A DNA stretch of 64,000 nucleotides from NCBI GenBank assembly GCA_009993605.1, contig JAACTB010000014.1:86230-150229 (forward strand). The letters are read 5' to 3'. Each line of letters opens with the position of its first letter. Position 1 is the stretch's first letter. Positions 50,415 through 60,453 of the stretch are shown here, piece after piece. Origin of the DNA: Erythrobacter sp. Lineage in GTDB: Bacteria; Pseudomonadota; Alphaproteobacteria; Sphingomonadales; Sphingomonadaceae. The notes beneath the pieces are model-generated. The model ran no database searches. It was not told where the DNA came from and saw only the letters and a list, made by a program, of their open reading frames with translations. A program made the translations under genes and the position numbers.

Positions 50415-52271
50415 ATGGCGCAATTCGACATCATCGTAATCGGCGGGGGACACGCCGGTGTGGAAGCGGCTGCGGCCGCTGCGCGCATGGGTGTGCACGT
50501 GGCGCTCGTGACTTTCGACCCGGCCACGGTCGGCGCGATGAGCTGTAATCCCGCCATCGGCGGATTGGGGAAGGGCCATCTGGTTCGCGAGGTGGATGCG
50601 CTCGATGGCGTGATCGGACGCGCGGCGGATGCGGGCGCGATACATTACCGAATGCTCAATCGCTCCAAGGGCAGCGCGGTCTGGGGGCCGCGGGTCCAGG
50701 CGGATCGGCACCTGTTCAAACGGTCAGTCCAAAGCCAACTGGCGCAGCTTTCGACGCTGACGATTATTGCGGGCGAAGCTGCGGCCCTGCGCCTTTCGGG
50801 AGAGCGGGTTGCGGGGGTCGACCTGGCGGATGGCACCTCGCTCGAAGCGCCCAGCGTCATTTTGTGTACCGGCACGTTTTTGGGCGGCGTCTTATATCGC
50901 GGTGAGGTAAGGCGAGAGGGCGGACGCGTGGGCGAAAACGCCGCGCAGCGGCTCGCGGACCAGATGCGGGGCGCTGACCTTCCCATGGCGCGTCTCAAAA
51001 CAGGCACGCCACCGCGCCTCGATGGGCGGACGATCGATTGGGCCTGCTTGGAAGAGCAGCCTTCCGACGGCGAAGACTGGACCATGTCGTCGCTGGCACC
51101 GGGTCGCATGAACCCGCAGGTCTTTTGCGCGATCACGCGGACCAATCGCGAAAGTCACGACATCATCCGCGCCAATCTTGATCGCTCCCCTCTCTTCAGC
51201 GGCGCGATCGCGGGGCAGGGGCCGCGCTATTGCCCCTCGATCGAGGACAAGATCCACCGCTTCGGCGATCGCGAAGGCCATCAGGTCTTCCTCGAACCCG
51301 AGGGGCTGGGCACGCATCTCGTCTATCCCAACGGGATCAGCACCTCGCTCCCCGAAGATACGCAGCTTGCGATGCTGCGCAGCATGGAGGGGTTGGAGCA
51401 GGTCGACATGGTCGTCCCCGGCTATGCGGTCGAATACGATCATATCGATCCGCGTGCTCTTTCACGCGATCTACAGGTGAGGGCCATGCCGGGCCTCTAT
51501 TGCGCGGGGCAGATCAACGGCACGACCGGATATGAGGAAGCGGCGGCGCAGGGCCTGGTCGCTGGGCTGAACGCGGCGGCGCGCATTCTCGATCGCGATG
51601 GCCCGGCACTCGATCGAGCCAACTCCTATATCGCCGTGATGGTCGACGATCTCACTCTCCATGGAGTGAGCGAGCCTTACCGGATGCTGACATCGCGGGC
51701 CGAATACCGCCTGCGATTGCGCGCCGCCAATGCGGATACAAGACTCACGCCGCTTGGCATGGCGCTTGGCTGTGTGGGCGAAGAGCGGGCCGCTTGGTTC
51801 GAGCGGCGGCAGGCGCGGCTCGAACAGGCGCGGAGCGAACTCGATACGGAGCTGTCTCCGCGTGAACTCGCCGCGGCGGGTGTTGCCATCGATCCGGTCG
51901 GTGCGAAGCGAACCGTCGGCGTCTGGCTCCAGCACCAGGCCGTCGAGCCGGATGCCCTGACAGCGCTGATGCCACAGGGTTGGGACTGGAGTGATCCGGT
52001 GGTGACCGAAGCGGTCGAAGATGCGGCCTACGCGCCGTATCTCGCCCGGCAGGAGGCGGAATTGAAAGACCTGCGCGCGAACGACCACGTCGCTCTCCCT
52101 GTGGATTTCTCCTACGAAGACGTGGCTGGGCTGTCGAATGAGATGGTCGAGCGGTTGACGCGCGCGCGGCCGGAGACGTTGGCGGCCGCGGCGCGCGTTC
52201 CGGGAATCACGCCTGCCGCGTTGGCGGCTTTGCTGGTCAGAGCGCGCCGGGCCGAAAGCCGCGCGGCATGA
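50415..52271 (+). CDS. mnmG: tRNA uridine 5-carboxymethylaminomethyl modification FAD enzyme
   Basis: This 618-residue FAD protein is the MnmE partner that installs the cmnm5 group on U34 of tRNA. The FAD-binding motif is [20 protein letters not shown] (residues 6-25); [15 protein letters not shown] and [15 protein letters not shown] are conserved MnmG stretches, and the C-terminal helix region with YVPY-like text ([17 protein letters not shown]) binds tRNA. Spacing to rsmG is a four-base ATGA overlap. Confidence 0.95.
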   Translation: MAQFDIIVIGGGHAGVEAAAAAARMGVHVALVTFDPATVGAMSCNPAIGGLGKGHLVREVDALDGVIGRAADAGAIHYRMLNRSKGSAVWGPRVQADRHLFKRSVQSQLAQLSTLTIIAGEAAALRLSGERVAGVDLADGTSLEAPSVILCTGTFLGGVLYRGEVRREGGRVGENAAQRLADQMRGADLPMARLKTGTPPRLDGRTIDWACLEEQPSDGEDWTMSSLAPGRMNPQVFCAITRTNRESHDIIRANLDRSPLFSGAIAGQGPRYCPSIEDKIHRFGDREGHQVFLEPEGLGTHLVYPNGISTSLPEDTQLAMLRSMEGLEQVDMVVPGYAVEYDHIDPRALSRDLQVRAMPGLYCAGQINGTTGYEEAAAQGLVAGLNAAARILDRDGPALDRANSYIAVMVDDLTLHGVSEPYRMLTSRAEYRLRLRAANADTRLTPLGMALGCVGEERAAWFERRQARLEQARSELDTELSPRELAAAGVAIDPVGAKRTVGVWLQHQAVEPDALTALMPQGWDWSDPVVTEAVEDAAYAPYLARQEAELKDLRANDHVALPVDFSYEDVAGLSNEMVERLTRARPETLAAAARVPGITPAALAALLVRARRAESRAA

Positions 52272-52897
52272 TCGAGAGCGAAGCCGATGCGCGGGCTTTC
52301 GTCTCGGCACGATGCGACGCGAAGGCGATGGAAAAAATCGATCGCCTCGTCACCATGCTGCGAGAAGAAAACTCGCGTCAGAATCTTGTCGCCGCGCGCA
52401 GCCTCGACGAGGTGTGGCTCCGACATATCGCGGACTCTGTCCAATTGCTCGATCATGCTGGTTCCGAGGTCTCGGTCTGGCTCGATCTCGGCACCGGAGC
52501 AGGCTTCCCCGGGATTGCGCTTGCAATTGCGCGGCCCGATCAGCGTTTCCATCTCGTCGAATCGCGCAAAAAGCGGGTCGAATGGCTTGCGAGTGTCAAA
52601 GCCGATCTCGACCTCGAAAACTGCACGATCCACGGCGTCCGGCTGGAACATGTCGAAAGCTTCGACGCGGATTGCATAACGGCGCGGGCGTTCGCTCCGC
52701 TGCCGAGGTTGCTGGACTTATCCGCTCGCTTCTCCACAAAGGAGACGCGCTGGATATTGCCCAAGGGGCGGTCTGCGGCGCAGGAAGTGGACGCGCTTCC
52801 GAAAAAGCGGCGCGCGCTGTTTCACGTGGAACATTCGCAAACGGACCCCGAAGCGGGCATCATCATCGGATTGGGACGGATAGAGGCTAAGCCATGA
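52268..52897 (+). CDS. rsmG: 16S rRNA (guanine527-N7)-methyltransferase
   Basis: This 209-residue Rossmann-fold enzyme methylates N7 of G527 in 16S rRNA. The AdoMet motif [20 protein letters not shown] is near residue 76, and the conserved [20 protein letters not shown] segment precedes it. The start at 52268 overlaps the mnmG stop as ATGA. The C-terminus reads [14 protein letters not shown], where the codons form a parS site (52818-52833). The stop overlaps parA start as ATGA. Confidence 0.93.
   Translation: MIESEADARAFVSARCDAKAMEKIDRLVTMLREENSRQNLVAARSLDEVWLRHIADSVQLLDHAGSEVSVWLDLGTGAGFPGIALAIARPDQRFHLVESRKKRVEWLASVKADLDLENCTIHGVRLEHVESFDADCITARAFAPLPRLLDLSARFSTKETRWILPKGRSAAQEVDALPKKRRALFHVEHSQTDPEAGIIIGLGRIEAKP
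52818..52833. other. parS-type site in the 3' end of rsmG
   Basis: TGTTTCACGTGGAACA, identical to the site at 50347. It lies 61 bases before parA and codes for residues FHVEH of RsmG, so it is kept in a coding frame while serving as a ParB site. Confidence 0.87.
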
Positions 52898-53670
52898 TCA
52901 CCATCGCCATCGCCAATCAGAAGGGTGGGGTGGGCAAAACCACCACTGCCATCAATATCGCAACCGCGATGGCGGCGACCGGCTGGAAGACGTTGCTGGT
53001 CGATCTTGACCCCCAGGGCAATGCCTCGACCGGTCTGGGAATTCCAGCGAGTGCCCGTACCGTGTCGAGTTACGACCTGCTGCTGCAGGAAGCCACGCTC
53101 GACCAGGCAGCACAGCGAACCGACGTTCCCGGCCTCGATATCGTGGCCGCGACGCAAGACCTCTCTGGTGCGGAGGTCGAACTGGTCGGCGTCGAGGATC
53201 GCACGGCTAGGCTCGATCAGGCTCTCTCGGCCCGAAGCCATTACGACATCTGTTTCATCGATTGCCCACCGTCGCTGGGCCTGCTGACGCTCAACGCGCT
53301 GGGCGCCGCGGACACCTTGCTCGTCCCACTGCAATGCGAGTTCTTCGCGCTCGAAGGTCTTAGCCAGCTGCTTCAGACGGTGGAGCGCGTGCAGGAGCGG
53401 TTCAATCCCGATCTCGGCATCGTCGGCGTCGTCCTCACCATGTTCGACCGCCGCAATCGCCTCACCGATCAGGTGGCCGACGATGTCCGCGATTGTCTCG
53501 GCAAGCTCGTCTTCGAATCGGTGATTCCGCGCAATGTCCGCCTGTCGGAGGCGCCGAGCCATGGCTTGCCTGCGCTGATCTACGATCACGCATGTCCGGG
53601 GAGCCGCGCTTATATCGCGCTGGCGCGGGAATTGATCGGCCGATTGCCACAGGAAAGGAAGGCCGCATGA
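52894..53670 (+). CDS. parA: Chromosome partitioning ATPase ParA
   Basis: This 258-residue ParA/Soj ATPase has the deviant Walker A NQKGGVGKTTTAINIATAM (residues 8-26), the Walker A' LVDLDPQGNASTG and Walker B CFIDCPPSLGLLTL. It forms an ATP-bound dimer on DNA that moves ParB-parS complexes. The start overlaps the rsmG stop and the stop overlaps parB start as ATGA. No N-terminal regulatory extension is present. Confidence 0.97.
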   Translation: MITIAIANQKGGVGKTTTAINIATAMAATGWKTLLVDLDPQGNASTGLGIPASARTVSSYDLLLQEATLDQAAQRTDVPGLDIVAATQDLSGAEVELVGVEDRTARLDQALSARSHYDICFIDCPPSLGLLTLNALGAADTLLVPLQCEFFALEGLSQLLQTVERVQERFNPDLGIVGVVLTMFDRRNRLTDQVADDVRDCLGKLVFESVIPRNVRLSEAPSHGLPALIYDHACPGSRAYIALARELIGRLPQERKAA

Positions 53671-54659
53671 GCGAGGAATACGAAGACGACCGGCGACCCG
53701 GTTCGACCGTCGCCGAGCGGGTAGCGATCCGCAAACGCAAGCTCGGCCGTGGTTTGGGCGCCTTGATGGGCGAGACTCGCCGCGAAGAGCCGGTGGCGGC
53801 GTCTGCCGGCGGCGACGGCCCCTCTTCTCCGTCCGATAGCGATGAGAGTCAGGCCGCGCCGCGCGAAGGCCTGCGTTCGATCCCGATCGCATCCATCTCG
53901 CCCCTGCCGAATCAGCCGCGCACCCATTTCGATGAGGACGCGCTCGCCGAGCTTGCCGCTTCGATCGCGGCGCGCGGCGTCATCCAGCCGATCATTGTCA
54001 CGCCGGAAGGTAACAATCGTTACCGCCTTGTTGCCGGGGAGCGGCGTTGGCGCGCGGCGCAGAGGGCTCGCCTTCACGACATTCCCGCCATCGTGCGCGA
54101 TCTCGACACGCGCGAAATCACAGCCCTTGCCCTCATCGAGAACCTGCAGCGAGAGGATCTCAACGCAGTCGAGGAAGCGCGCGCCTATCATCGCCTGTCC
54201 GAAGGGGAGGGGATGACTCAGGCCGACCTCGCCAAGATGGTCGAGAAATCGCGCAGCCATGTTGCGAACATCATGCGCCTGCTCGCGCTGCCCGCTCCGG
54301 TGCTCGACCTCGTCGAGGGCGGAAAGCTATCGATGGGCCATGCGCGTGCGCTGGTCGGGAACGACGACGCCGTCGCGATTGCCGAACAGGCGGTCAAGGC
54401 GGACCTGTCCGTGCGCGAAGTCGAGCGCCTGGCGCGCGGAAACGCTCCCGCGAAGGCTCGGCGCACGAACTCCGCCGCCAACGGCTCCTCGCCCGCCGAT
54501 GCGGATCTCGAAGCTGTGCAGCGCCATCTGGAAGAATTTCTCGGCCTGCAAGTGCGGATCAAGGCGGATGATCCGGGCAAGGGAACGGTCAGCATCCGGT
54601 ACCGGACGCTCGATCAGCTCGATCTGGTGTGCCAGCGCCTCACAGGCGGGGAAATCTAG
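53667..54659 (+). CDS. parB: Chromosome partitioning protein ParB
   Basis: This 330-residue protein is the CTPase clamp that loads on parS. Order: basic N-terminal ParA-interacting peptide RKRKLGRGLGALMGE (residues 22-36), acidic linker, CTP-binding domain with VAGERRWRAAQRA and ENLQREDLNAVEEARAY, helix-turn-helix region MTQADLAKMVEKSRSHVANI, and C-terminal dimerisation domain LEEFLGLQVRIKADDPGKGT. It overlaps parA by four bases. The likely targets are the four parS sites in this window. Confidence 0.96.
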   Translation: MSEEYEDDRRPGSTVAERVAIRKRKLGRGLGALMGETRREEPVAASAGGDGPSSPSDSDESQAAPREGLRSIPIASISPLPNQPRTHFDEDALAELAASIAARGVIQPIIVTPEGNNRYRLVAGERRWRAAQRARLHDIPAIVRDLDTREITALALIENLQREDLNAVEEARAYHRLSEGEGMTQADLAKMVEKSRSHVANIMRLLALPAPVLDLVEGGKLSMGHARALVGNDDAVAIAEQAVKADLSVREVERLARGNAPAKARRTNSAANGSSPADADLEAVQRHLEEFLGLQVRIKADDPGKGTVSIRYRTLDQLDLVCQRLTGGEI

Positions 54660-54683
54660 ACCCGCCCGTAAGGGCGCGCAGGC

Positions 54684-55529
54684 TCAGTCCGAATAGACCG
54701 GCTGTTGCGCGACCTCGACCGTCACGGGCACGAGGAAATATTGCTGGCCCGGTACGGTCGTGGTGGTGGAAGCCGCCGTCTGGCTGGCGCGGGCGAGGTA
54801 ATCGTCGAGATAAGCCGCGCAATAGCCGCCATCGTCCCCATAGCCCGCCTGATAGCGGCGCGCATCGTTACGATCGTCGATCGCGTCGCCGACGACCGAT
54901 CCGGCAAGCGCCCCGGTCCCCGCGCCGATCAAAGTTCCGCCGAGGCGGTTACCGCTCCCGACAACCCGGTTACCGATGAAACCGCCCGCAGCCGCACCGG
55001 CGAGCGTCCCGATCAGCCGCGCGCGATCGCTGTCCTCGTACGTCCCGATGCGGGCACGGCATTCCGCCAGCCAGGCCTCGCGGTCGAAACTAACGAGCTG
55101 GCCACCTCCCGGAAGATAGCCGGAGCGCGGCGCGGTCGCATAGGCGTAGGTGCCCTGATAGACCGGACCCGAATAGGCCGGAGAATTATAGGTCTCATCG
55201 ACCGGGCGCGCCGGGATCGACCGGACCGCGCCGCGCGGAGCAGTACTCTCGACAACTGTACTCTCGACCACCGTGTCTTCGACGACCGCCCCGCCGATCG
55301 GCTGCACCACCGGATCGTAGGTGAAGACGGGCTGCGCCATGTCGGGCATCGGAACCACAACCGCCGTGGTGGGAGCCTGGGTTTCGACCGTTTGCGTCAC
55401 CACGGTGTCGGCGGGCACGGCGTAGAGATAGTCGCCGTCTTCATAGAAGATCGTCTGCGCCGCTGCGCCGGTGGCGGCTCCCCCGACAAGATTGGCGGCG
55501 AGGGCGGCGGCGAGAGTGCGTACGGTCAT
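54684..55529 (-). CDS. Glycine-zipper secreted/outer-membrane protein
   Basis: This 281-residue protein has a signal peptide (MTVRTLAAALAANLVGGAAT, cleavage after GAAA), a repetitive Val/Thr/Glu/Pro segment (residues 40-115, with VVESTVVESTAPRG), and a glycine-zipper 2TM region (about 165-215, GTLAGAAAGGFIGNRVVGSG and GTLIGAGTGALAGSVVGDAI). Such proteins insert or associate with the envelope. It is convergent with parB. The repeats hint at recombination-prone sequence, but no function is known. Confidence 0.72.
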   Translation of the reverse strand: MTVRTLAAALAANLVGGAATGAAAQTIFYEDGDYLYAVPADTVVTQTVETQAPTTAVVVPMPDMAQPVFTYDPVVQPIGGAVVEDTVVESTVVESTAPRGAVRSIPARPVDETYNSPAYSGPVYQGTYAYATAPRSGYLPGGGQLVSFDREAWLAECRARIGTYEDSDRARLIGTLAGAAAGGFIGNRVVGSGNRLGGTLIGAGTGALAGSVVGDAIDDRNDARRYQAGYGDDGGYCAAYLDDYLARASQTAASTTTTVPGQQYFLVPVTVEVAQQPVYSD

Positions 55530-55668
55530 CCTGGTCTTCCTTTCGCGAGCGCGAGTCCCCCGCTTTCACGCGGAGATTGAGCGTTGCGATACCATCACGC
55601 GCCGACCGCTTCCAAACCGGCAGAGGCGCGGCGTCCCTGTTTGGGGCAATTAGCGCTGCAAATCTGTA

Positions 55669-56163
55669 TCAGATACGCGCGGCGAGCATCCGCGCCAGCG
55701 CCTCGATTCCGTCGCGATCCTCCTCATCGAACCGCGCGGCGCTCGGACTGTCGAGATCGATGACTGCGATCACGTCGCCATCGCGCAGGACGGGCACGAC
55801 GAGCTCGGACGCGGTTTCCGAATCGCAGGCGATGTGGCCCGGGAAGGCATGGACATCGGGGACGAGCTGCGTCTCCCCACTCGCCGCCGCCGCGCCGCAG
55901 ACCCCCTTGCCGCGCGGAATGCGAATGCAGGCGGGGCGTCCGGCGAACGGGCCGAGCACGAGTTCGCCATCGTCGGACTTCGGATCGGTGCGATAGAATC
56001 CCGTCCAGTTCACGTCGGGCAGGAATTCCCACAACAGTGCCGCGACATTGGCCATATTGGCGACTCCATCCGCTTCATCCGCAGTCAGCGCGTCGGCGGC
56101 GGAGAGGAGATCGCGATAGAGTTCGGGCTTGGGCGTGCCGTCGGCGGGGCGGAAATCGTACAT
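55669..56163 (-). CDS. GAF-domain free methionine-(R)-sulfoxide reductase
   Basis: This 164-residue GAF-fold enzyme reduces free methionine-(R)-sulfoxide. Conserved cysteines are in RPACIRIPRGKGVCGAAAAS and PGHIACDSETASELVVPVL, which form the disulfide relay of fRMsr enzymes. VNWTGFYRTDPKSDDGELVL is the substrate-facing region. The ATG at 56163 gives a full-length protein; the open frame runs further without homology. It is divergent from the sugar dehydrogenase gene. Confidence 0.9.
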   Translation of the reverse strand: MYDFRPADGTPKPELYRDLLSAADALTADEADGVANMANVAALLWEFLPDVNWTGFYRTDPKSDDGELVLGPFAGRPACIRIPRGKGVCGAAAASGETQLVPDVHAFPGHIACDSETASELVVPVLRDGDVIAVIDLDSPSAARFDEEDRDGIEALARMLAARI

Positions 56164-56227
56164 GGCGAGCAAGCTAGGAAGCGCGCGCCATTGCCGCAAG
56201 GCGCGCGGCGGACTAAACCGCGTACCC

Positions 56228-57691
56228 ATGAAAACGCGCACCAAAATCCTGATCGGCATTCTTGTCGTGGTCCTCGCCATCGCCGTGGCGGTCTTTTTCG
56301 TAACGCGAGGCGACACCGCCGATCTCACCGTCGACGAGGTCGCGGGCACCGACCCGACCTTGCAGGAACCCGAAGCCGAGACGATCCCCACGGTGAAGAT
56401 CGCCGAACCGGTCGGCTGGGCGGCAAACGAGGTGCCTAGCGCGGCCGAAGGGCTGACGGTCATGCGCTTCGCCGAGGGGCTTGATCACCCGCGCGTCATC
56501 CATACGCTCCCCAATGGGGATGTCTTGGTCACGCTCACCCGCGCTCCGGCGAGCGAAGGCGATGGCGGCTTCTCGATCACCAATTTCATCGCTGGTCTCC
56601 TGTTCGAGAAGGCGGGCGCCGCCGGGCCTTCGCCCGATGAATTGGTTCTTCTGCGCGATGCGGATGGGGACGGGCGAGCCGAACAGCGCGCCACGCTGAC
56701 CGACGAACTCGCCTCGCCTTCGGGCATCGCCTGGAACGACGGGACGCTTTACGTCGCCAATCACGATGCGGTGCTGGCGTTCCCGTACCAGCTCGGCGCG
56801 ACGAGCCTGGGGGCGCCGCGCAAGCTCATGGATCTGGCCCCGGGCGGCAATCACTGGATGCGCAATATCGTGCTGCATCCCGATGGCGATCGCCTGTATG
56901 TCGCGGTCGGCTCGGCTTCGAATATCGGCGAGAAGGGCATGGAGGCCGAGGAAGGCCGCGCGCTGATCTGGGAATACAATCTCGAAACCAACACGCAGCG
57001 GGTCTTCGGCGCCGGCCTGCGCAATGCCAACGGGCTCGATTTCAACCCCTGGTCGGGCGAATTGTGGACCACGGTGAACGAGCGCGACATGCTCGGATCG
57101 GACCTCGTGCCCGATTACCTCACCAACGTGCCCGTGGGCGCGCAATATGGCTGGCCGTGGGTCTATTGGCGCAACAAGATCGACGAGCGGGTCGACGCGC
57201 CGATGCCCGCCTATCTCACCGAATATGCCCGTCGCCCGGAATATGCGATGGGGCCGCACGTCGCGGCGCTCGGTCTCGCCTTCACGAAGGAAGGGGCGCG
57301 CATGGGCCCGCAATTCGGCTCCGGGGCCTTCGTCGCGCGGCACGGGTCCTGGAACCGCAAGCCCGCCGCGGGCTACGATGTGGTCTATGTCGCCTTCGAC
57401 GAGCGCGGCAATCCGCAGGGCAAGCCCGTTCCGGTCCTCACCGATTTCCTGACCGGCGAAGGGACCACGCGCGGGCGTCCGACCTGGGTCGGCTGGGCGC
57501 AGGACGGCGCTCTCCTGGTAAGCGACGACACCGCCGGGATCATCTGGCGCGTCATCGCTCCCAATGCGCAGCCCGCAGGCGCGATCGAGCGTCGAACGGC
57601 CCGATCGCTACCCCCGCAGCGCGAATTGACGGGCGATCTGCGCGCGACCTTCGGCGAGGACGATTTCGCGCGCGAGGAACCCGCGCAGTAA
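56228..57691 (+). CDS. PQQ-type sugar dehydrogenase-like membrane-anchored protein
   Basis: This 487-residue protein has an N-terminal membrane helix (KILIGILVVVLAIAVAVFFV), then a six-bladed propeller of the L-sorbosone/glucose dehydrogenase B family: MRFAEGLDHPRVIHTLPNGD, GSASNIGEKGMEAEEGRALI, GLRNANGLDFNPWSGELWTT and GSWNRKPAAGYDVVYVAF. Family members oxidise aldoses using PQQ and pass electrons to the respiratory chain. No PQQ biosynthesis genes are in the window. The start at 56228 gives the membrane anchor. Confidence 0.88.
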   Translation: MKTRTKILIGILVVVLAIAVAVFFVTRGDTADLTVDEVAGTDPTLQEPEAETIPTVKIAEPVGWAANEVPSAAEGLTVMRFAEGLDHPRVIHTLPNGDVLVTLTRAPASEGDGGFSITNFIAGLLFEKAGAAGPSPDELVLLRDADGDGRAEQRATLTDELASPSGIAWNDGTLYVANHDAVLAFPYQLGATSLGAPRKLMDLAPGGNHWMRNIVLHPDGDRLYVAVGSASNIGEKGMEAEEGRALIWEYNLETNTQRVFGAGLRNANGLDFNPWSGELWTTVNERDMLGSDLVPDYLTNVPVGAQYGWPWVYWRNKIDERVDAPMPAYLTEYARRPEYAMGPHVAALGLAFTKEGARMGPQFGSGAFVARHGSWNRKPAAGYDVVYVAFDERGNPQGKPVPVLTDFLTGEGTTRGRPTWVGWAQDGALLVSDDTAGIIWRVIAPNAQPAGAIERRTARSLPPQRELTGDLRATFGEDDFAREEPAQ

Positions 57692-57692
57692 A

Positions 57693-59432
57693 TCACGCCA
57701 GCAGCGCGTTGCTCTCCAGCGAATAGAGCAGCTCCGCGCCCGCGATCGCGCTGGCTTTCAGGCCCGCCGCTTCGGGCACGATGCGTTCGAGGAAGAAGCG
57801 CACGGTCACCGGCTTGGTTTTTTCGAGCGCGGGCGCCGCGCCGCCTGCCACGGCATCGCGCTGCTTCACCAGCTGCCATCCGGCGACGAGCACGGCCATC
57901 ATCGTGCAGAACGGGACGCTGCCGGCGAGGCGATCGTCGAGCGAGGCATCCTCGCGCATCCAGCGCGCGACGCCCGCGCAATCGCCCGCGAGTGCGAACA
58001 GGGTCGGTTCCTCGGCACAATCGCGCGCGATCTCTTCGAGGAAGCCGATCAGCGCCTCGCCCCCATCGAGGCCCAGCTTGCGCGTGACGAGATCGGCGGC
58101 CTGGATCCCGTTGGTGCCTTCGTAGATCGGGGCGATCCGCGAATCGCGCCAGTGCTGGGCGGCGCCGGTCTCCTCGACATAGCCCATGCCGCCATGAACC
58201 TGGATGCCGAGACTGGCGACTTCGGTGCCCGCATCGGTGCCCCAAGCCTTGATCAGCGGCACGCAGATATCGCCGCGCGCCTTGGCCGCCTCGTCGCCCA
58301 GAGTGCCGCGATCGGTCTGTCCGGCGGTGTAATATAGTAATGCCCGCATCCCTTCGGTCAGCGCCTTCATGCGCAGGATCATGCGGCGCACATCGGGATG
58401 TTCGAGAATCGCCACCGGCTCCTTGTCGCCCGATCCCGCGCGCGCGGACTGAATGCGCTCGGCAGCGTAATCGGTCGCCTGCTGCGTGGCGCGCTCGCCG
58501 ATCTGGACGCCCTGATTGCCGACATTGATGCGCGCATTGTTCATCATCGTGAACATCGCCGCGAGCCCGCGATTTTCCGCCCCGACCAGTTCGCCGACGC
58601 ATTCGCCATTGTCGCCATAGCTCATGACGCAGGTGGGCGAGGCGTTGATGCCGAGCTTGTGCTCGATGCTGACGCACCGCAGATCGTTGCGGCCCCCAAG
58701 CGATCCATCGGGTTTCACGTGGAACTTCGGCACCACGAACAGCGATATGCCGCGACTGCCCTCGGGCGCGTTCGGCGTGCGTGCGAGAACGAGGTGGATG
58801 ATATTCTCCGCCAGCTCGTGCTCGCCCCAGGTGATGTAGATCTTCTGGCCCTTGATCGACCATTTGCCTGCGTGCTCGCCGTCCTCGATGGGATGGGCAG
58901 TGGTTCGCAACGCGCCGACATCGGAGCCCGCCTGCGGCTCGGTCAGATTCATCGTGCCCGACCACGCGCCGCTGACCAGTTGCGGAAGATACTTCTCCTG
59001 CAAGTCGCGCGACCCGTGATGCTCCAGCGCCTCGATCGCGCCGACGCTCAGCATCGGTAGGAGGTTGAACGCCATATTCGCCGTGCCGAGATTTTCGAGC
59101 ACGTTGCAGGCGAGCGTGAAGGGCAGGCCTTGGCCGCCGAACTCGCCCGGCGAAGCGATCGCGTTCCAACCCTGTTCGACGTAATGCTTGTAGGCTTCCT
59201 CGAACCCGTCGGGCAGGCGCACCACGCCGTTTTCGAGCTTCGCGCCCTCGAGATCGCCCGCCCGGTTGAGCGGCGCCCATTCGCCGGCGGCGAACTGGCC
59301 GACGCCTTCGACGATGGCTTCGACCATGTCGGGCTCGGCGGCTGCGAAGCGGTCGCTCTGCGCCAGCTCCTCGATTCCGGCGTTGACGCGGATGGCGAGC
59401 AGTTGGTCCTGGGTGGCGGGAGAATAGGTCAC
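57693..59432 (-). CDS. Acyl-CoA dehydrogenase of the DmdC/FadE type
   Basis: This 579-residue flavoprotein belongs to the long acyl-CoA dehydrogenases with a C-terminal extra domain. Signatures are GTMNLTEPQAGSDVGALRT (FAD-binding), the RINVGNQGVQIGERATQQAT helix, VHGGMGYVEETGAAQHWRD, and the catalytic-base region IYEGTNGIQAADLVTRKLGL. Members include 3-methylmercaptopropionyl-CoA dehydrogenase and fatty acyl-CoA dehydrogenases, so substrate is open. GTG 59432 is the start. A GTTTCACGTGGAAC parS core lies within it at 58712-58725. Confidence 0.9.
   Translation of the reverse strand: MTYSPATQDQLLAIRVNAGIEELAQSDRFAAAEPDMVEAIVEGVGQFAAGEWAPLNRAGDLEGAKLENGVVRLPDGFEEAYKHYVEQGWNAIASPGEFGGQGLPFTLACNVLENLGTANMAFNLLPMLSVGAIEALEHHGSRDLQEKYLPQLVSGAWSGTMNLTEPQAGSDVGALRTTAHPIEDGEHAGKWSIKGQKIYITWGEHELAENIIHLVLARTPNAPEGSRGISLFVVPKFHVKPDGSLGGRNDLRCVSIEHKLGINASPTCVMSYGDNGECVGELVGAENRGLAAMFTMMNNARINVGNQGVQIGERATQQATDYAAERIQSARAGSGDKEPVAILEHPDVRRMILRMKALTEGMRALLYYTAGQTDRGTLGDEAAKARGDICVPLIKAWGTDAGTEVASLGIQVHGGMGYVEETGAAQHWRDSRIAPIYEGTNGIQAADLVTRKLGLDGGEALIGFLEEIARDCAEEPTLFALAGDCAGVARWMREDASLDDRLAGSVPFCTMMAVLVAGWQLVKQRDAVAGGAAPALEKTKPVTVRFFLERIVPEAAGLKASAIAGAELLYSLESNALLA
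58711..58726. other. Degenerate parS-type site inside the acyl-CoA dehydrogenase gene
   Basis: GGTTTCACGTGGAACT keeps the 14-base core GTTTCACGTGGAAC but both outer bases differ from the canonical site. It encodes part of KFHVKPDGS on the reverse strand and lies 4 kb past parB. Confidence 0.7.
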
Positions 59433-59481
59433 GGGGGAAAGTCCTCTTGGCTTGTCGCGAGCACAGATATAGCGCCAACGC

Positions 59482-60453
59482 ATGAGCGGCAAATACGCTA
59501 CGGAAACGATCCTCGCCAACGCAGAGGGAATCGCGCGCGCGGCGCAGGTGCTGCGCGAGGGCGGTCTGGTGGCGGTGCCGACCGAGACCGTATATGGCCT
59601 CGCCGCCCGCGCGGATAGCGACGAAGCCGTGGCGCGCATCTACGAAGCGAAGGGGCGGCCTAGCTTCAATCCGCTGATCGTCCATGTGCGCGATGGGGCG
59701 CAGGCGCGCGAATATGCGGACTTAACTCCCGGTGCTGGCATTATCGCCGACCATTACTGGCCTGCGCCGCTGACTTTGGTCGTGCCCCGCAAACCTGATG
59801 CGAAGCTGGCCGCGGCGGTGACGGCGGGGCTCGACACAATTGCCCTGCGCAGTCCGAACCATCCGGTGATGCAGGCCCTGCTGGCCGAATGCGACTTCCC
59901 GCTGGCCGCACCGTCCGCCAATCGCAGCGGGTTCGTCAGCCCGACCAGCGCCGCGCATGTCGCAGCCACGCTGGACGGACGGATCGAGCTGATCCTCGAC
60001 GATGGGCGCCCATGCGTTGAGGGTCTCGAATCGACGATTTTGGCGATCCGCGCCGATGGACGATGGGAGGAATTGCGGCCCGGCCCGGTCGATCTCGACC
60101 GATTGCACCGCACTTACCGGAACAGCGCGCTACCGATCGGAGAGGGCAGGGGGGGCATCGAAGCGCCCGGCCAGCTCGCCAGCCATTACGCCCCGGGAAA
60201 ACCGATGCGGCTGAACATTTCTTCGGGCGAAGTCGCGCCAGACGACTTCGTCATCGGGTTCGGCGCGATCGCCGGCGATTGCACCCTTTCGGAGCGCGGC
60301 GATCTGAACGAGGCCGCCGCGCGCCTCTACGCCTGCCTCCACGAAGCCGCACACTCGGAAAAGACGCGCATCGCGGTGGCGCCGGTGCCGGAAGAGGGGA
60401 TCGGCATCGCGATCAACGACCGCTTGCGCCGGGCAGCGACTCCGCCCGACTAA
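59482..60453 (+). CDS. L-threonylcarbamoyladenylate synthase (Sua5 type)
   Basis: This 323-residue protein makes threonylcarbamoyl-AMP for the t6A37 modification of ANN-decoding tRNAs. The TsaC domain (residues 1-200) has VAVPTETVYGLAARADSDEA, YEAKGRPSFNPLIVHV and LAAPSANRSGFVSPT, and a C-terminal Sua5 domain follows (residues 225-323, from QLASHYAPGKPMRLNIS). Long Sua5 and short TsaC do the same reaction. It is divergent from the acyl-CoA dehydrogenase gene. Confidence 0.93.
   Translation: MSGKYATETILANAEGIARAAQVLREGGLVAVPTETVYGLAARADSDEAVARIYEAKGRPSFNPLIVHVRDGAQAREYADLTPGAGIIADHYWPAPLTLVVPRKPDAKLAAAVTAGLDTIALRSPNHPVMQALLAECDFPLAAPSANRSGFVSPTSAAHVAATLDGRIELILDDGRPCVEGLESTILAIRADGRWEELRPGPVDLDRLHRTYRNSALPIGEGRGGIEAPGQLASHYAPGKPMRLNISSGEVAPDDFVIGFGAIAGDCTLSERGDLNEAAARLYACLHEAAHSEKTRIAVAPVPEEGIGIAINDRLRRAATPPD

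Noticed and set aside
57385..59685. Reverse open frame of 766 codons
   Set aside because: Same strand as the acyl-CoA dehydrogenase but in another frame; Arg-rich, no motif.
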